Assembly (NCBI GenBank): GCA_011523635.1
Contig: WTGI01000069.1
Span: 1-40,260, forward strand
Reading direction: 5' to 3'
Source: Acidimicrobiia bacterium
GTDB taxonomy: Bacteria > Actinomycetota > Acidimicrobiia > Spongiisociales > Spongiisociaceae
DNA: 40,260 nt
Position 1 is the first letter of the stretch, and each line of letters begins with the position of its first letter. This document shows, in pieces, positions 24,340 to 33,516 of the stretch. A program made the position numbers and the translations under genes. The notes below the pieces were generated by a model. It saw only the letters and a program-made list of their open reading frames with translations. It searched no databases and was not told where the DNA came from.

Positions 24340-25253
24340 CCGCCGGTGGTGAGGTCCAGGAGCCGGGCGAAGCGCTTGCGGGCGGCGATCAGGGCGATCA
24401 GGGTCACCAGGAAGGGCAGGGCATCGGTGATCTGGACCGGGAGGCCGTTGCCCTGGAGCCGGAACCCGAGCCCCTCGGCGAAGGCGAACAGCAGGCTGGC
24501 GCCGAACACGGCGAAGGGATGGGCTCGGCCCAGCATGACCGCCACGACGGCTACCCAGCCGCGTCCCGCCGACATTCCCTCGGCGAACAGGACCAGGTTG
24601 CCCAAGGCCAGTTGGGTTCCGGCCAGTCCCGACAGGACACCCGAAGCGATCACCGCCCCGTACTTGTAGGCGGTGGGGCTGACCCCCAGGGACTCGGCCG
24701 CTAGAGGGCGCTCACCCACTCCCCGAAGACGAAGACCCAGCGGCGTGCGGAACAGGACCAGCCAGATAGCGGGCACCAGAAGGAAGGCCAGGTAGCCGAG
24801 GATCGTCTGGTCGAACAGGGCCGGCCCGATCCACGGGATCTCGGACAGCCCCGGAATCGGCAGCCGATCCAGCCCGTCGATACGGTCGTCGATGAACGTG
24901 CCGCGCACGCCGAAGATCTGCGGGAGCAGGAATCCGGTGAGCCCCAGCGCCATGAGGTTGAGGGCGATGCCGAGCACGATGGGGTCCCCCTGCCGGCTGA
25001 CGGTCCCGAACGCCAGCATCAGAGAAATGAGCACTCCGGCGGTCACCCCGAACACCACCCCCAGGCCGCTGGATACCGCCAGGTACGAACCGGCCATCGC
25101 CGCGAAGGCCCCGGCCAGCATCATTCCTTCCATTGCGATCTGGAATACGCCGGCCCGCTCGCAGATCATCCCGCCCAGGGCGGCCAGCAGGATCGGGACC
25201 ATTGCCCTGATCACCGACTCGAATAGGGCGGCGTCGAAAAGCTGATCGAACAT
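24336..25253 (-). CDS. Nucleoside-type ABC transporter permease (NupQ/YufQ-like)
   Basis: Second permease of a BmpA-type nucleoside importer, 305 residues, about eight to ten membrane helices. MICERAGVFQIAMEGMMLAGAFAAM near residue 30 and GVGERPLAAESLGVSPTAYKY are hallmarks of this permease family (BPD_transp_2). ATG 25253 is taken, within a TGATG overlap with the preceding gene; a GTG at 25256 would add one residue. The last gene of the operon starting at mtnA. Confidence 0.9.
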   Translation of the reverse strand: MFDQLFDAALFESVIRAMVPILLAALGGMICERAGVFQIAMEGMMLAGAFAAMAGSYLAVSSGLGVVFGVTAGVLISLMLAFGTVSRQGDPIVLGIALNLMALGLTGFLLPQIFGVRGTFIDDRIDGLDRLPIPGLSEIPWIGPALFDQTILGYLAFLLVPAIWLVLFRTPLGLRLRGVGERPLAAESLGVSPTAYKYGAVIASGVLSGLAGTQLALGNLVLFAEGMSAGRGWVAVVAVMLGRAHPFAVFGASLLFAFAEGLGFRLQGNGLPVQITDALPFLVTLIALIAARKRFARLLDLTTGG

Positions 25254-26362
25254 CACACTTCTCCCACGCCGGCCGACTCAAGCTCGCCGCTGGTGGGGCC
25301 CCTTCGCCGTCGCCGAAACAGATCGAAGGCCAGCCGGCTGGCTACCGCCACGATCACCAGTGCCTGGAGTACCTGGGCCAGGCGCCACGACACATCGGCG
25401 TTGCGCTGCATGGCAAGACCGCCGATCTGGAGGCCCGAGAACAGGAGCCCGGCCACCAGGATCATCGGTGGATGGTTGGCGGCCAGCAGCGCCACCAAGA
25501 GGCCGGTCCAGGCGAGTCCGCTTACCACCAGCTCTCCGTCGATGAAGCGGTAGGCGTCGCCGATGATCATGTGGGTTCCGATCACCCCGCCGATGGCGCC
25601 GGCTACGACCATCACACCAACGGTCTGGCGTTCCACCTGGATTCCCCCGTAGCGGGCGAACCGGCCGTTGAAGCCGGCCATCTGCGTTTCGTAGCCGGGC
25701 ACCGTCCGTCGATAGACCACCCAGGCGACCACCACTGCCAGGATGACCAGCACCAGCGACAGGCTCACCCCTCCGAAGAGCGGCAGCCTGGGCATCCGTG
25801 CGGTCTGCGGAACCTGCTGGGTGGAGGTCAGCGTCACGGAGTCGTCGAGGAAGTGGAAGCGCACCAGGTATCCGGTCACGGCCCTGGCCACGTAGTTGAG
25901 CAGCAGGCTGGTGATGAGGATCGGTAGGCGGAGGCGGGTCTGCCCGAAGGCGGGCAGCATCGCCCACATCGCTCCGGTCAGTCCACCCACGATCATCGCC
26001 AGGGGGATAACGATCTCGCCCGGTCCCGGTGTGTAGATCGCCACCAGGCTTCCGGCCAGGCCCCCCATGACCATCTGGCCTTCCCCACCCAGGTTGATGA
26101 CTCCTGCCCGGAAGGCAACGGACACGGCCAGGGCCATCCCGATGATCGGAACAGCTCTCCCCAGGGTGTTGCGCAACCCTGAGCCCGTGATCGCTCCGTC
26201 GTACATCTCCCGGTAGGCGAAGCCGGGGTCGTTTCCGGTCAGGTAGACGATCACCCAGCCCAGGGCGAAGGCGAAGACCAGCGAGAAGAGGACCGGATGG
26301 GAAAGTACCGCCTCGATCCTGGCGCCGACGCTGGTGCGCTGGATCGGTTGAGCGTCAGCCAT
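25253..26362 (-). CDS. Nucleoside-type ABC transporter permease (NupP/YufP-like)
   Basis: First permease of the BmpA-type importer, 369 residues. It has the family's long N-terminal part with a helix at about 25-45, then AFRAGVINLGGEGQMVMGGLAG, the conserved INLGGEGQ segment of BPD_transp_2 permeases, and several further helices. The start ATG overlaps the ATPase stop by 8 nt, and its stop overlaps the next permease start, so all three are translated as a coupled unit. Confidence 0.9.
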   Translation of the reverse strand: MADAQPIQRTSVGARIEAVLSHPVLFSLVFAFALGWVIVYLTGNDPGFAYREMYDGAITGSGLRNTLGRAVPIIGMALAVSVAFRAGVINLGGEGQMVMGGLAGSLVAIYTPGPGEIVIPLAMIVGGLTGAMWAMLPAFGQTRLRLPILITSLLLNYVARAVTGYLVRFHFLDDSVTLTSTQQVPQTARMPRLPLFGGVSLSLVLVILAVVVAWVVYRRTVPGYETQMAGFNGRFARYGGIQVERQTVGVMVVAGAIGGVIGTHMIIGDAYRFIDGELVVSGLAWTGLLVALLAANHPPMILVAGLLFSGLQIGGLAMQRNADVSWRLAQVLQALVIVAVASRLAFDLFRRRRRGPTSGELESAGVGEV

Positions 26363-27878
26363 CCGAATGCTCCTGGTGTGCTCCGGTCATGTAGACGCCG
26401 ACATCGGCCTCGGTGACCTGGGACGGGTCCAACTCGACGACGATCCGGCCCTCGAACATGACCAGGATCCGGGTGCTCAGGGCAAGGATCTCGGACAGCT
26501 CGGCCGACACCATCAGCACCGCTCCGCCGGTATCCCGAAACTCGATCAGGCGGCTGTGAATGAACTCGATCGCAGCGATGTCGAGCCCTCGGGTGGGCTG
26601 CTCGGCGATCAGCAAAGGGGCTCCGTGGGACATCTCGCGCGCCACCACGACCTTCTGGAGGTTGCCGCCCGAGAGTGTGGAGACGGGACTGCCGATCGGA
26701 CCCGTTCGTATGTCGTAGGCGCTGATGAGACTGCGGGCATGCTTACGGATGGCCCGCAGGCTGAACCAGCCTCTCCGCTGGAAACTCCCTCCCCGCTGGT
26801 GACTCATCAACAGGTTGGCCCATACCGAGGCCCGATGGCTGGTGCCCACCCCGTGGCGGTCCTCCGGCACGTAGGCCATGCCGCTGGACCGGCGGGCCGC
26901 CACCTCCGCGTGGGTGATGTCAACGCCGTTGAGGTCGACCGAGCCTGAGTCAGGTGCCCGCAGCCCGGCAATCACCTCGATGAGTTCGCTCTGGCCGTTG
27001 CCGGCAACGCCTGCTATCCCGACGATCTCGCCTGAACGAACCTCCAGCGACAACTCGTGGACGGCCGGCCGCCCATGCTCACCGGTCGCGCTCAGGTCCG
27101 ACACCCCCAGCACCGCCTGTCCCGGGCTGTGTTGCGGCGCCCTCCGGTCGAGATCGACATCGCGTCCGGTCATGTGCCGAGCAATCTCCTCGGGGCTCGT
27201 GTCGGCGGTAGTGAGATGGGCAACCGAGCGGCCGTCCCGGAGTACCGTGACCCGGTCCGACAGAGACATCACCTCGCCGAGCTTGTGAGTGATGAACAGG
27301 ATGGTGCGTCCGGAGTCTCGTAATCGCCTGATCACCTCGAACAGCTTGTCCCGCTCCTGGGGGGTCAGCACGGCGGTCGGTTCATCCAGGATGAGGATCT
27401 GCGCATCCCGGTAGAGAGCCTTGAGGATCTCGACCCTCTGTAACACCCCAACCGGGAGGTTCTCGACCACCTCGGTCGGGTCGACCGCCAATCCGTACCG
27501 GTTGGCGACGTCTCTCACCTGCCGGATGCTCTCCGACCGATCCACCAGGCCATTACGAGTGGGCTCCTCCCGGAACACCACATTGTCAGCAACGGTCAAG
27601 GTGGGGAAGAGCCGGAAGGCCTGATGCACCATCCCGAGCCCGGCGCGTATGGCGTCGAGGGCGGATGCGAACCGCGCCGGGTTACCGTTCACCAGGATGT
27701 GGCCGGCGTCGGCCGGGAACAGGCCGAACAGGATCGACATCAGGGTTGTCTTGCCCGCCCCGTTCTCCCCGACCACTGCGTGTATCTCCCCGGAGCGCAC
27801 CGTCATGTCGATTGCGTCGTTGGCGAGCACTCCCGGGAACCGCTTGGTTACTCCCTGGAACTCGAGAGCCGGTGTCAC
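26355..27878 (-). CDS. Nucleoside-type ABC transporter double ATPase (NupO/YufO-like)
   Basis: Fused two-domain ATPase of the sugar/nucleoside importer class, 507 residues. Domain 1 has Walker [11 protein letters not shown]-loop [14 protein letters not shown], a variant signature [11 protein letters not shown] and Walker [14 protein letters not shown]. Domain 2 has the degenerate Walker [10 protein letters not shown] typical of this class and the intact signature [15 protein letters not shown]. Start is GTG. It follows the binding-protein gene by 45 nt. One such protein supplies both ATPase sites for the heterodimeric permease. Confidence 0.92.
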   Translation of the reverse strand: MTPALEFQGVTKRFPGVLANDAIDMTVRSGEIHAVVGENGAGKTTLMSILFGLFPADAGHILVNGNPARFASALDAIRAGLGMVHQAFRLFPTLTVADNVVFREEPTRNGLVDRSESIRQVRDVANRYGLAVDPTEVVENLPVGVLQRVEILKALYRDAQILILDEPTAVLTPQERDKLFEVIRRLRDSGRTILFITHKLGEVMSLSDRVTVLRDGRSVAHLTTADTSPEEIARHMTGRDVDLDRRAPQHSPGQAVLGVSDLSATGEHGRPAVHELSLEVRSGEIVGIAGVAGNGQSELIEVIAGLRAPDSGSVDLNGVDITHAEVAARRSSGMAYVPEDRHGVGTSHRASVWANLLMSHQRGGSFQRRGWFSLRAIRKHARSLISAYDIRTGPIGSPVSTLSGGNLQKVVVAREMSHGAPLLIAEQPTRGLDIAAIEFIHSRLIEFRDTGGAVLMVSAELSEILALSTRILVMFEGRIVVELDPSQVTEADVGVYMTGAHQEHSDG

Positions 27879-27923
27879 GGCATATCAGCCGCTCTTACAG
27901 TTCTCGCAGAGAGCCGATTCCGG

Positions 27924-29018
27924 TCAGCCGAACAAGGGATCGTTGACCACGATGGAGCCGTCGATGATGCCCTCGGCTACCGCGCGGACCTCCTCGACGA
28001 TGTCGGGGTGGTCGGCGATCACACACTGGCTGTCGGCCAGGCCCGGTTGCAGGGCCATCACTCCGGTCCCGCCTTCAGCCAGCCCGAAGGACACCACCGG
28101 ACCGGCAGTCCCGTCCAGTACCTGGTCGAGGAGCTGCTCGACCACCGCATCGACCACCTTCAGGTTGTTGTCGACGATGTAACCGGGCGCGCTGGGGCAC
28201 TCGTTGACGTCCACACCGTACGAGAGGAAGCCGGCCTCCTGGGCGGCTTCGAAGATGCCGCCGTTGGACCCGGCGCCGACCGCGAAGATGTGGTCGGGGC
28301 CTTGCGCCGCCAGCGACAGGGCCAGTTCCTTGGCGCGGGCGGGATCGGAGAACGGGTTGTCGCCGGCGATGAACACCGCCGAGTTCTCGATACTGGGATC
28401 GACGGACTGCGCTCCCTCGGCAAAGCTCTGCCACCACCGCTTGAAGAACGGGATGTCGAGCGCCACCACCGACCCGATCTGCTTGGCCTCGGAGAGATGG
28501 CCGGCCATCACTCCCAGGAGGAAGGCACCCTCGTGCTCCCGGAAGACTCCGCAGTGCAGGTTCGGCGCGGGCTCGTCCGGGCAGGCGTCGATGATGATGA
28601 ACTTCTGGTCGGGATTGGCCTTGGAGTATTCGTCGGCCATCTCCACGAGGGTGAACGTGGTCAGGACGATGACGTCAGGCGCCTCGTCGATGGCCGCCTC
28701 TATGTTGGCCCTCCGGGTGGAGTCGTCCACCGACTCGAAGGTCTTCCAGGTTCCGCCGCGTCGCTCGGCCACGCGCTGGGTACCGACCTCGCCCAGGATC
28801 AGGAAGTTGTTCACGCCCAACGGGTTGGGGCTGACGTAGATCAGGCTGATCGGATCCTCGGGCGCCATCGTGGTGGTCGGCGCGGCGGTCGTGGTGGGCG
28901 CGGCGGTGGTGGCGGGCGCGGCGGTGGTCGTGGCCGCTTCGTCGCCGGAGTCCCCGCACGCGGCGCCTACCACGGCGAGCGCCAGTACGAGCACCAGAAT
29001 CTTCAGGGGCCTGGTCAT
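27924..29018 (-). CDS. BMP-family substrate-binding lipoprotein (nucleoside importer)
   Basis: BmpA/PnrA-type binding lipoprotein, 364 residues. Signal peptide with lipobox GAAC (Cys21), a short TTAAP-rich tether, then a BMP domain: a VSPNPLGVNNFLILGEVG start, RANIEAAIDEAPDVIVLTTF, GAFLLGVMAGHLSEAKQIGSVVA and FAVGAGSNGGIFEAAQEAG. BMP proteins such as PnrA and NupN bind purine nucleosides. ATG 29018 is chosen because GGAGGAG precedes it; an earlier ATG is only 18 nt upstream. It follows mtnA by 72 bp in the same operon, which links the imported nucleoside with MtnA chemistry. Confidence 0.92.
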   Translation of the reverse strand: MTRPLKILVLVLALAVVGAACGDSGDEAATTTAAPATTAAPTTTAAPTTTMAPEDPISLIYVSPNPLGVNNFLILGEVGTQRVAERRGGTWKTFESVDDSTRRANIEAAIDEAPDVIVLTTFTLVEMADEYSKANPDQKFIIIDACPDEPAPNLHCGVFREHEGAFLLGVMAGHLSEAKQIGSVVALDIPFFKRWWQSFAEGAQSVDPSIENSAVFIAGDNPFSDPARAKELALSLAAQGPDHIFAVGAGSNGGIFEAAQEAGFLSYGVDVNECPSAPGYIVDNNLKVVDAVVEQLLDQVLDGTAGPVVSFGLAEGGTGVMALQPGLADSQCVIADHPDIVEEVRAVAEGIIDGSIVVNDPLFG

Positions 29019-29066
29019 GTGTGTCTCCTCCCTCAAAGCGGACGGTCCGCTGTAGGTCCGTTCATC

Positions 29067-29100
29067 ATGATCGTCACTGGTTGATGATCGTCACTGGTTG
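29067..29100. repeat. 17-bp perfect tandem repeat across the mtnA stop codon
   Basis: ATGATCGTCACTGGTTG occurs twice head to tail (29067-29083 and 29084-29100). The mtnA stop (TGA, 29093-29091 on the minus strand) lies in one copy; the other is in the spacer before the BMP lipoprotein gene. It looks like a small recent duplication. Confidence 0.9.
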
Positions 29101-30140
29101 GCCGGCCGGCGAAGCTCCCCGAGCGGCACCGACCGGAGGCTATCACCTCGATCGTGTCGAACCACCCGCCGATCGGTGACTATCGCCGTGATCAGGGCGT
29201 TCGGTGTGATGTCGAAGGCGGGGTTGGCGGCGTCGGTATTCGCAGGAGCGGTGGGGCGATCACGGACGGACACCACCTCTCCGGCGTCCCGATCCTCGAT
29301 GGGGATGGCTGAACCCCCGGGAGTGTCCATGTCCACGGTCGACTCCGGGGCGACCACGATGAAGGGGACCCCGGCGTACCGGGCGCCAAGAGCCAGGGAG
29401 AAGGTACCGATTTTGTTGGCCGTGTCGCCGTTTGCGGCAATCCGGTCGGCGCCGGTGAGGACCACGTCGGCTTGTCGCCGGGCCAGCATGAAGTTTGCGG
29501 CCGAGTCGACCAGGAGCCGGTGGGGAGCCCCCATGCGGGCCAGCTCCCAGGCGGTGAGGCGGGCGCCCTGGAGGAGGGGCCGGGTCTCGAGCGCGAGCGC
29601 CTCCGCCAGCGTGCCCCGCTCGTGCAGGGTCTGGATGACCGCCAGGGCGGTGCCGCGCTCGATAGTCGCCAAGCCCCCGGTGTTGCAGATCGTCATCGCC
29701 CGGGCCGCCCGCTCGCTCACCAGCCGGGTCACGAGATCGGCCCCGTACTCTCCCATGGACACGGACGCGGCGATCTCCTCGTCCCGGATGGCGAGCGCCT
29801 CGGCCAGCACGCGGTCCAGGCCCTGCTCGGCGAGGGGGGCCACCCTGTCCACCATCCGGGCCAGGTTCACCGCGGTGGGTCGGGCTTCCCGCAGGGAGTG
29901 GATCGCCCGGTCGAAGTCGGGTCCAGAGGTTCCGTGGGCCTGGATGGCCAGCGCCACTCCGAGGGCGCCGGCCACGCCGATGGCGGGGGCGCCCCGCACC
30001 GACAGGCGGCGGATGGCGGCCACCATGTCGGGGACCGACTCGATCCGCATCACCTCGTACGAGTCGGGGAGTCTGGTCTGATCGACCATCGAGACCGCGC
30101 CGTCGATCCAGTCGAGCGGACGGTCACCGAGTTGCTGCAT
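29091..30140 (-). CDS. mtnA: S-methyl-5-thioribose-1-phosphate isomerase (5-deoxyribose-1-phosphate isomerase)
   Basis: MtnA, 349 residues, isomerising 5-methylthioribose-1-phosphate (or 5-deoxyribose-1-phosphate) to the ribulose form. Motifs: VRGAPAIGVAGALGVALA, MTICNTGGLATIERGTALAV with the catalytic Cys, ETRPLLQGARLTAWELARMG and VVLTGADRIAANGDTANKIG with the catalytic Asp. ATG 30140 is the normal family start; longer in-frame extensions would run into the divergent deaminase gene. A TAGCAT box 7 nt upstream suggests a leaderless mRNA. It heads the nucleoside-importer operon and faces the MTA/SAH-deaminase-like gene across 48 bp, with an aldolase fusion and nucleoside phosphorylases beyond. 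Confidence 0.95.
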   Translation of the reverse strand: MQQLGDRPLDWIDGAVSMVDQTRLPDSYEVMRIESVPDMVAAIRRLSVRGAPAIGVAGALGVALAIQAHGTSGPDFDRAIHSLREARPTAVNLARMVDRVAPLAEQGLDRVLAEALAIRDEEIAASVSMGEYGADLVTRLVSERAARAMTICNTGGLATIERGTALAVIQTLHERGTLAEALALETRPLLQGARLTAWELARMGAPHRLLVDSAANFMLARRQADVVLTGADRIAANGDTANKIGTFSLALGARYAGVPFIVVAPESTVDMDTPGGSAIPIEDRDAGEVVSVRDRPTAPANTDAANPAFDITPNALITAIVTDRRVVRHDRGDSLRSVPLGELRRPANQ

Positions 30141-30146
30141 GATATT

Positions 30147-30153
30147 TATGCTA
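30147..30153. promoter_or_regulatory. Overlapping divergent -10 boxes between mtnA and the deaminase gene
   Basis: On the minus strand TAGCAT (30153-30148) stands 7 nt before the mtnA ATG, so transcription would begin at or next to the start codon. On the plus strand the same bases read TATGCT (30147-30152), 36 nt before the deaminase ATG at 30189, which has its own GGGGGCG site. One AT-rich patch in a 48-bp spacer could thus serve both genes. No strong -35 is visible. Confidence 0.4.
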
Positions 30154-30188
30154 CAGGCTGCCAAACCCAGCTGACCGGGGGCGATTAG

Positions 30189-31496
30189 ATGGACCGCTAC
30201 CAAGCCGATCTGCTGATCACCATGTCCGAGGGACGGACCCCCATCCCGGGGGGCGTGGTGGATGTGGAGGGCGGACGGGTGGTGTGGGCCGGCGCGGCCT
30301 CGGAGGCGCCCGACCGGGACGGGACTCCGGTTCACCGGATGGACGGCATCCTGATGCCCGGATTCGTCAACCTCCATGCCCACACGCCGATGATCCTGCT
30401 GCGCGGCGCCGGAGAAGGGCTGCCGGTGGACCGGTGGCTTCACGAGGTGATGTGGCCCCGGGAGGGGCGCCTGACCCCGGATGACGTGAGGGTCGGCATG
30501 CTGATGGGCGCCGCCGAGCTCCTCTCCAACGGCGTCACCACCTCATCGGAGATGTACTTCTTCGGGGAGTCGGTCGCTCAGGGGGCTGCCGAGGCGGGGC
30601 TCCGCTGCGTGGTGGCGGCTCCGATCATCGAGGACGCCCAACTGGGCCGGATGGGCACCTGGCAGGAACAACTGGAGGAGATGGTCGCCACCCGGGACCG
30701 GTGGGCATCCAGCGAGTTGATCGAGGTGGGCCTGGGACCTCACGCCGCCTGGTCGGTGTCGAGGGAATGCCTGGATATGGTGGCTCGGATCGCCCGCGAG
30801 CACGACATGCTGGTCCACATTCATGTGGCCGAGCAGGAGTGGGAGGACAAGGCGGTGCGGGAGCTGTCCGGCGGCCTGTCCGCGCCCGCCTACCTGGAGT
30901 CGCTCGGCATGCTGGAGGCCAGGGTGCTGGCCGCCCACTGCGTGTGGCTCTCGGACGAGGACATGGAGATCTTCGGCCGCCACGGGGCCGGGGCGGCCCA
31001 TTGCCCCTGTTCCAACTCCAAGCACGGCTCGGGCCTGGCCAGGGTCGACGCGATGATCCGGGCCGGGATGAAGGTGGGGATCGCCACGGACGGTCCGGCC
31101 TCGCACCACCGGCTCGACCTGTTCGAGGAGATGCGCACCGCCATCCGGCTGGCCCGGATAGACCGGGGGGATGCAGCCTTCATGCCGCCCCACGAGGCGC
31201 TCCACATGACCACGGCCGGGGCCGCCGACGCCATCGCGCGCCCCGACCTGGGCCGGATCGAGCCTGGGTCCCGGGCCGACATGGTGCAGCTGTCGCCGTC
31301 GGAGTCGGCCCTGCATCCGGTGGTGCCCGACGAGGACGATCCGGTGTCGCGCCTGGTGTGGTCGGGATCGCCCCGGGCGGTCCGCTCTGTTTGGGTGGGC
31401 GGGGAGCAGGTGGTCAGCGAGGGCCAGGTGCTCACCGTGGACGTCGACGAGGTGAGGGCGGAGGTCACGGAGCGCGCCCGGCGGCTGGCAGAGTGA
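30189..31496 (+). CDS. mtaD: 5-methylthioadenosine/S-adenosylhomocysteine deaminase-like amidohydrolase
   Basis: COG0402 amidohydrolase close to MTA/SAH deaminase, 435 residues, converting a 5'-modified adenosine to the inosine form. Metal motifs: GFVNLHAHTPMILLRG (HxH), VHIHVAEQEWED (His, catalytic Glu region), LAAHCVWLSDEDM (His) and IATDGPASHHRLDLFEEMR (Asp). The variant GPASHH replaces the more usual GAASNN. ATG 30189 has GGGGGCG 5 nt upstream. It is divergent from mtnA and its stop overlaps the cupin start by 4 nt. MtaD-type enzymes accept MTA, SAH, 5'-deoxyadenosine and adenosine; the mtnA and 6-oxopurine phosphorylase context favours a 5'-modified substrate, but guanine- or triazine-type activity is not excluded. 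Confidence 0.85.
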   Translation: MDRYQADLLITMSEGRTPIPGGVVDVEGGRVVWAGAASEAPDRDGTPVHRMDGILMPGFVNLHAHTPMILLRGAGEGLPVDRWLHEVMWPREGRLTPDDVRVGMLMGAAELLSNGVTTSSEMYFFGESVAQGAAEAGLRCVVAAPIIEDAQLGRMGTWQEQLEEMVATRDRWASSELIEVGLGPHAAWSVSRECLDMVARIAREHDMLVHIHVAEQEWEDKAVRELSGGLSAPAYLESLGMLEARVLAAHCVWLSDEDMEIFGRHGAGAAHCPCSNSKHGSGLARVDAMIRAGMKVGIATDGPASHHRLDLFEEMRTAIRLARIDRGDAAFMPPHEALHMTTAGAADAIARPDLGRIEPGSRADMVQLSPSESALHPVVPDEDDPVSRLVWSGSPRAVRSVWVGGEQVVSEGQVLTVDVDEVRAEVTERARRLAE

Positions 31497-31939
31497 CCGG
31501 CGCCGAAGTAGCCGAGTTGCTGGGTCTGGCGCCGTTGCCGTCCGAGGGGGGAATGTGGGCACAAACCTGGCGGGACGAGAACAGCACAGCCATCTACTAC
31601 CTGATGCAGCCGGGAGACTTCTCGGCCCTCCATCGCCTGGACGGACCGGAACTCTGGCACCACTACGCAGGCCATCCGGTGGAGATGCTGCTGCTCGAGC
31701 CGGCCGGTGGGGCGAGACGACTGCTGCTCGGGGACGACCTGGAAGCCGGGCAGCGCCCATTCGTGGCGGTTCCCGGAGGGGTGTGGATGGGCGCCGGCAC
31801 CACCGGAGACTGGTCGCTGGTGGGAACTACCATGGCGCCGCCCTACCGCGAGGAGGGATTCGAGTTGGGTAGCTTCGACGAGTTGGTCGACCTGTACCCG
31901 GAGGCCGCCTACCTCATCGCCCGCTATGCCAGGGAATAG
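31493..31939 (+). CDS. DUF985 cupin family protein
   Basis: Small single-domain cupin of the DUF985 family, 148 residues. The family pattern is clear: EVAELLGLAPLPSEGGMWAQ, then STAIYYLMQPGDFSALHRLD, ELWHHYAGHPVEMLLL and LVGTTMAPPYREEGFELG. The GTG start overlaps the deaminase stop by 4 nt (GTGA), and the next gene overlaps its end, so it is translationally coupled inside the operon. Cupins of this kind often bind or epimerise sugars or their derivatives; no reaction is established to my knowledge. Position in the operon suggests a carbohydrate-side step. Confidence 0.85.
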   Translation: MTGAEVAELLGLAPLPSEGGMWAQTWRDENSTAIYYLMQPGDFSALHRLDGPELWHHYAGHPVEMLLLEPAGGARRLLLGDDLEAGQRPFVAVPGGVWMGAGTTGDWSLVGTTMAPPYREEGFELGSFDELVDLYPEAAYLIARYARE

Positions 31940-32723
31940 CTCCGGCCCCCAGGCATCGCGTCGCCGGTCGCCGGCCGATCTGATCGCCCTGGACGGCCGG
32001 GTGGTGGCGGTGACCGGCGCCGGGGGCAACATCGGGGCCGGTATAGCCGCGAGGATGGCCGCGGCCGGCGCCACGGTGGTCGCCCATACGCGGTCATCGC
32101 CGGTCGAGCCCATCGGCCGCTCGGGACAGCCCGGGCTGGTGGTGACCGCCGACCTGACCACGCCCGACGGCCCCCGGGAGATAGTGGACATGGCCCTGGA
32201 GCGATACGGTCGCCTGGACGGCCTCGTCAACAACGCCGCCGTCCAGACCGTGGCCGGATTCTCCGAACTGACCGATCCCGAATGGTCGGAGATGATCGAC
32301 ACCAACCTCACCGCCACCCATCGGCTGACCCAGGCGGCGGCGGCCGCCATGGCCGCCCAGGAATCAGGCGGCGCCATCGTCCACATCGCCTCCATAGAGG
32401 GGAGCTACCCGGCGCCCGGGCACGGGCACTACTCCGTTTCCAAGGCCGGGATGATCATGCATGCCCGGGCCGCGGCCCAGGCCTACGGCCGTGCCGGGGT
32501 CCGGGTCAACGTGGTCTCTCCCGGCCTGATCTCGCGCCCCGGTATCGAACAAGCCTGGCCCGAAGGGGTGGGGCGCTGGAGGGAGGCCTGCCCGCTGGGG
32601 CGCCTCGGCACCCCCGACGACATCGGAGACGCCTGCGTCTTCCTCTGTTCCGACCTGGCCCGGTGGATTACCGGATCGGAGCTGGTGGTGGACGGCGGCG
32701 TGATGAGCAACCCCACCTGGTGA
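31926..32723 (+). CDS. Short-chain dehydrogenase/reductase (SDR), first copy
   Basis: Classical SDR, 265 residues. NAD(P) motif TGAGGNIGAGIA, LVNNAAVQT, catalytic Ser in VHIASIEGSYP, YSVSKAG (Tyr-x3-Lys) and a C-terminal GSELVVDGGVMSN. ATG 31926 overlaps the cupin gene by 14 nt. The frame is open further upstream, but only within the cupin gene. Sugar or polyol dehydrogenase is the most common activity for such proteins in catabolic clusters; the substrate is unknown. Confidence 0.88.
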   Translation: MPGNSSGPQASRRRSPADLIALDGRVVAVTGAGGNIGAGIAARMAAAGATVVAHTRSSPVEPIGRSGQPGLVVTADLTTPDGPREIVDMALERYGRLDGLVNNAAVQTVAGFSELTDPEWSEMIDTNLTATHRLTQAAAAAMAAQESGGAIVHIASIEGSYPAPGHGHYSVSKAGMIMHARAAAQAYGRAGVRVNVVSPGLISRPGIEQAWPEGVGRWREACPLGRLGTPDDIGDACVFLCSDLARWITGSELVVDGGVMSNPTW

Positions 32724-32733
32724 GGCGAGCCCC

Positions 32734-33516
32734 ATGAGCGCGACCAGCCTCGAGGGACGCGTCTTCCTGTTGACCGGGGCCGCCGGCGGGATCGGGGAGG
32801 GGATCGCTCGAGCCATCCTCGAAGCCGGCGGGATGCCGGCGCTGGTGGATGTCGACTTGGAGGGCGCACGAGCGATGGCGCTCCGTGTTGGAATGACCGG
32901 ACCATCGATCGCCGCCTTCAGGGCGGACGTCTCCGATGCGGGCGAGGTCGAACGGGCGGTGGAGGGCACTGTGGAGCACTTCGGTCGTATCGACGGCGCG
33001 GTCAACAACGCCGGGGTGGTGACGCTCGACGAGGCCTGGGAGGCGACCGGTCCTGATTGGAACCACCAGCTCGAGGTCAACGTCACGGGCTCGTTCCTGG
33101 TCGCGCAGGCTGTCGGGAAGCGGCTCAAGGCCTCCGGCGGAGGCAGCATCGTCAACGTGGCGTCCAACTGCGGCAAGGTGGGTTACCGCAACATGGCCGC
33201 CTACAACGCTTCCAAGTCGGCGGTCCTGGGCCTCACCCGGTCCCTGTCGATGGAGTGGGCCGAGCACGGTATCAACGTCAACGCGGTCTGCCCGGGCGGG
33301 GTCGACACCCCCATGCTGGCCGGAGTGGCCGAGTGGCTCTCGCCCCGGCTCGACATCCCGGCCGACGAGCTCCTGGGATCGATGGGCCCGGCGCAGTTGG
33401 GCAGGCGCATCAAGCCGATGGAGGTCGGCAGGGTGATCGCCTTCCTGCTGTCGGACGCGGCGCACATAATCCGGGGACAGGCCATCAACGTGGACGGCGG
33501 CGACACATGGTACTAA
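32734..33516 (+). CDS. Short-chain dehydrogenase/reductase (SDR), second copy
   Basis: Classical SDR, 260 residues, only moderately similar to the preceding one, so not a recent duplicate. Motifs: LTGAAGGIGEGIARAIL, VDVDLEGARAM (Asp after beta2, favouring NAD), VNNAGVVT, NVASNCGKVGYRNMAAYNASKSA and IRGQAINVDGGDTWY. It lies 10 nt after the first SDR, with GAGGCG before the ATG. The TAA stop is the first three bases of an inverted-repeat element that follows. Confidence 0.9.
   Translation: MSATSLEGRVFLLTGAAGGIGEGIARAILEAGGMPALVDVDLEGARAMALRVGMTGPSIAAFRADVSDAGEVERAVEGTVEHFGRIDGAVNNAGVVTLDEAWEATGPDWNHQLEVNVTGSFLVAQAVGKRLKASGGGSIVNVASNCGKVGYRNMAAYNASKSAVLGLTRSLSMEWAEHGINVNAVCPGGVDTPMLAGVAEWLSPRLDIPADELLGSMGPAQLGRRIKPMEVGRVIAFLLSDAAHIIRGQAINVDGGDTWY

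Noticed and set aside
27624..29084. A 486-codon plus-strand open frame opposite the BMP lipoprotein and part of the ATPase gene.
   Set aside because: Low-complexity Gly/Arg/His-rich translation, antisense to well-supported genes.
29091..30443. A 450-residue MtnA.
   Set aside because: The additional N-terminus reads antisense through the divergent deaminase gene; ATG 30140 gives the standard family length.
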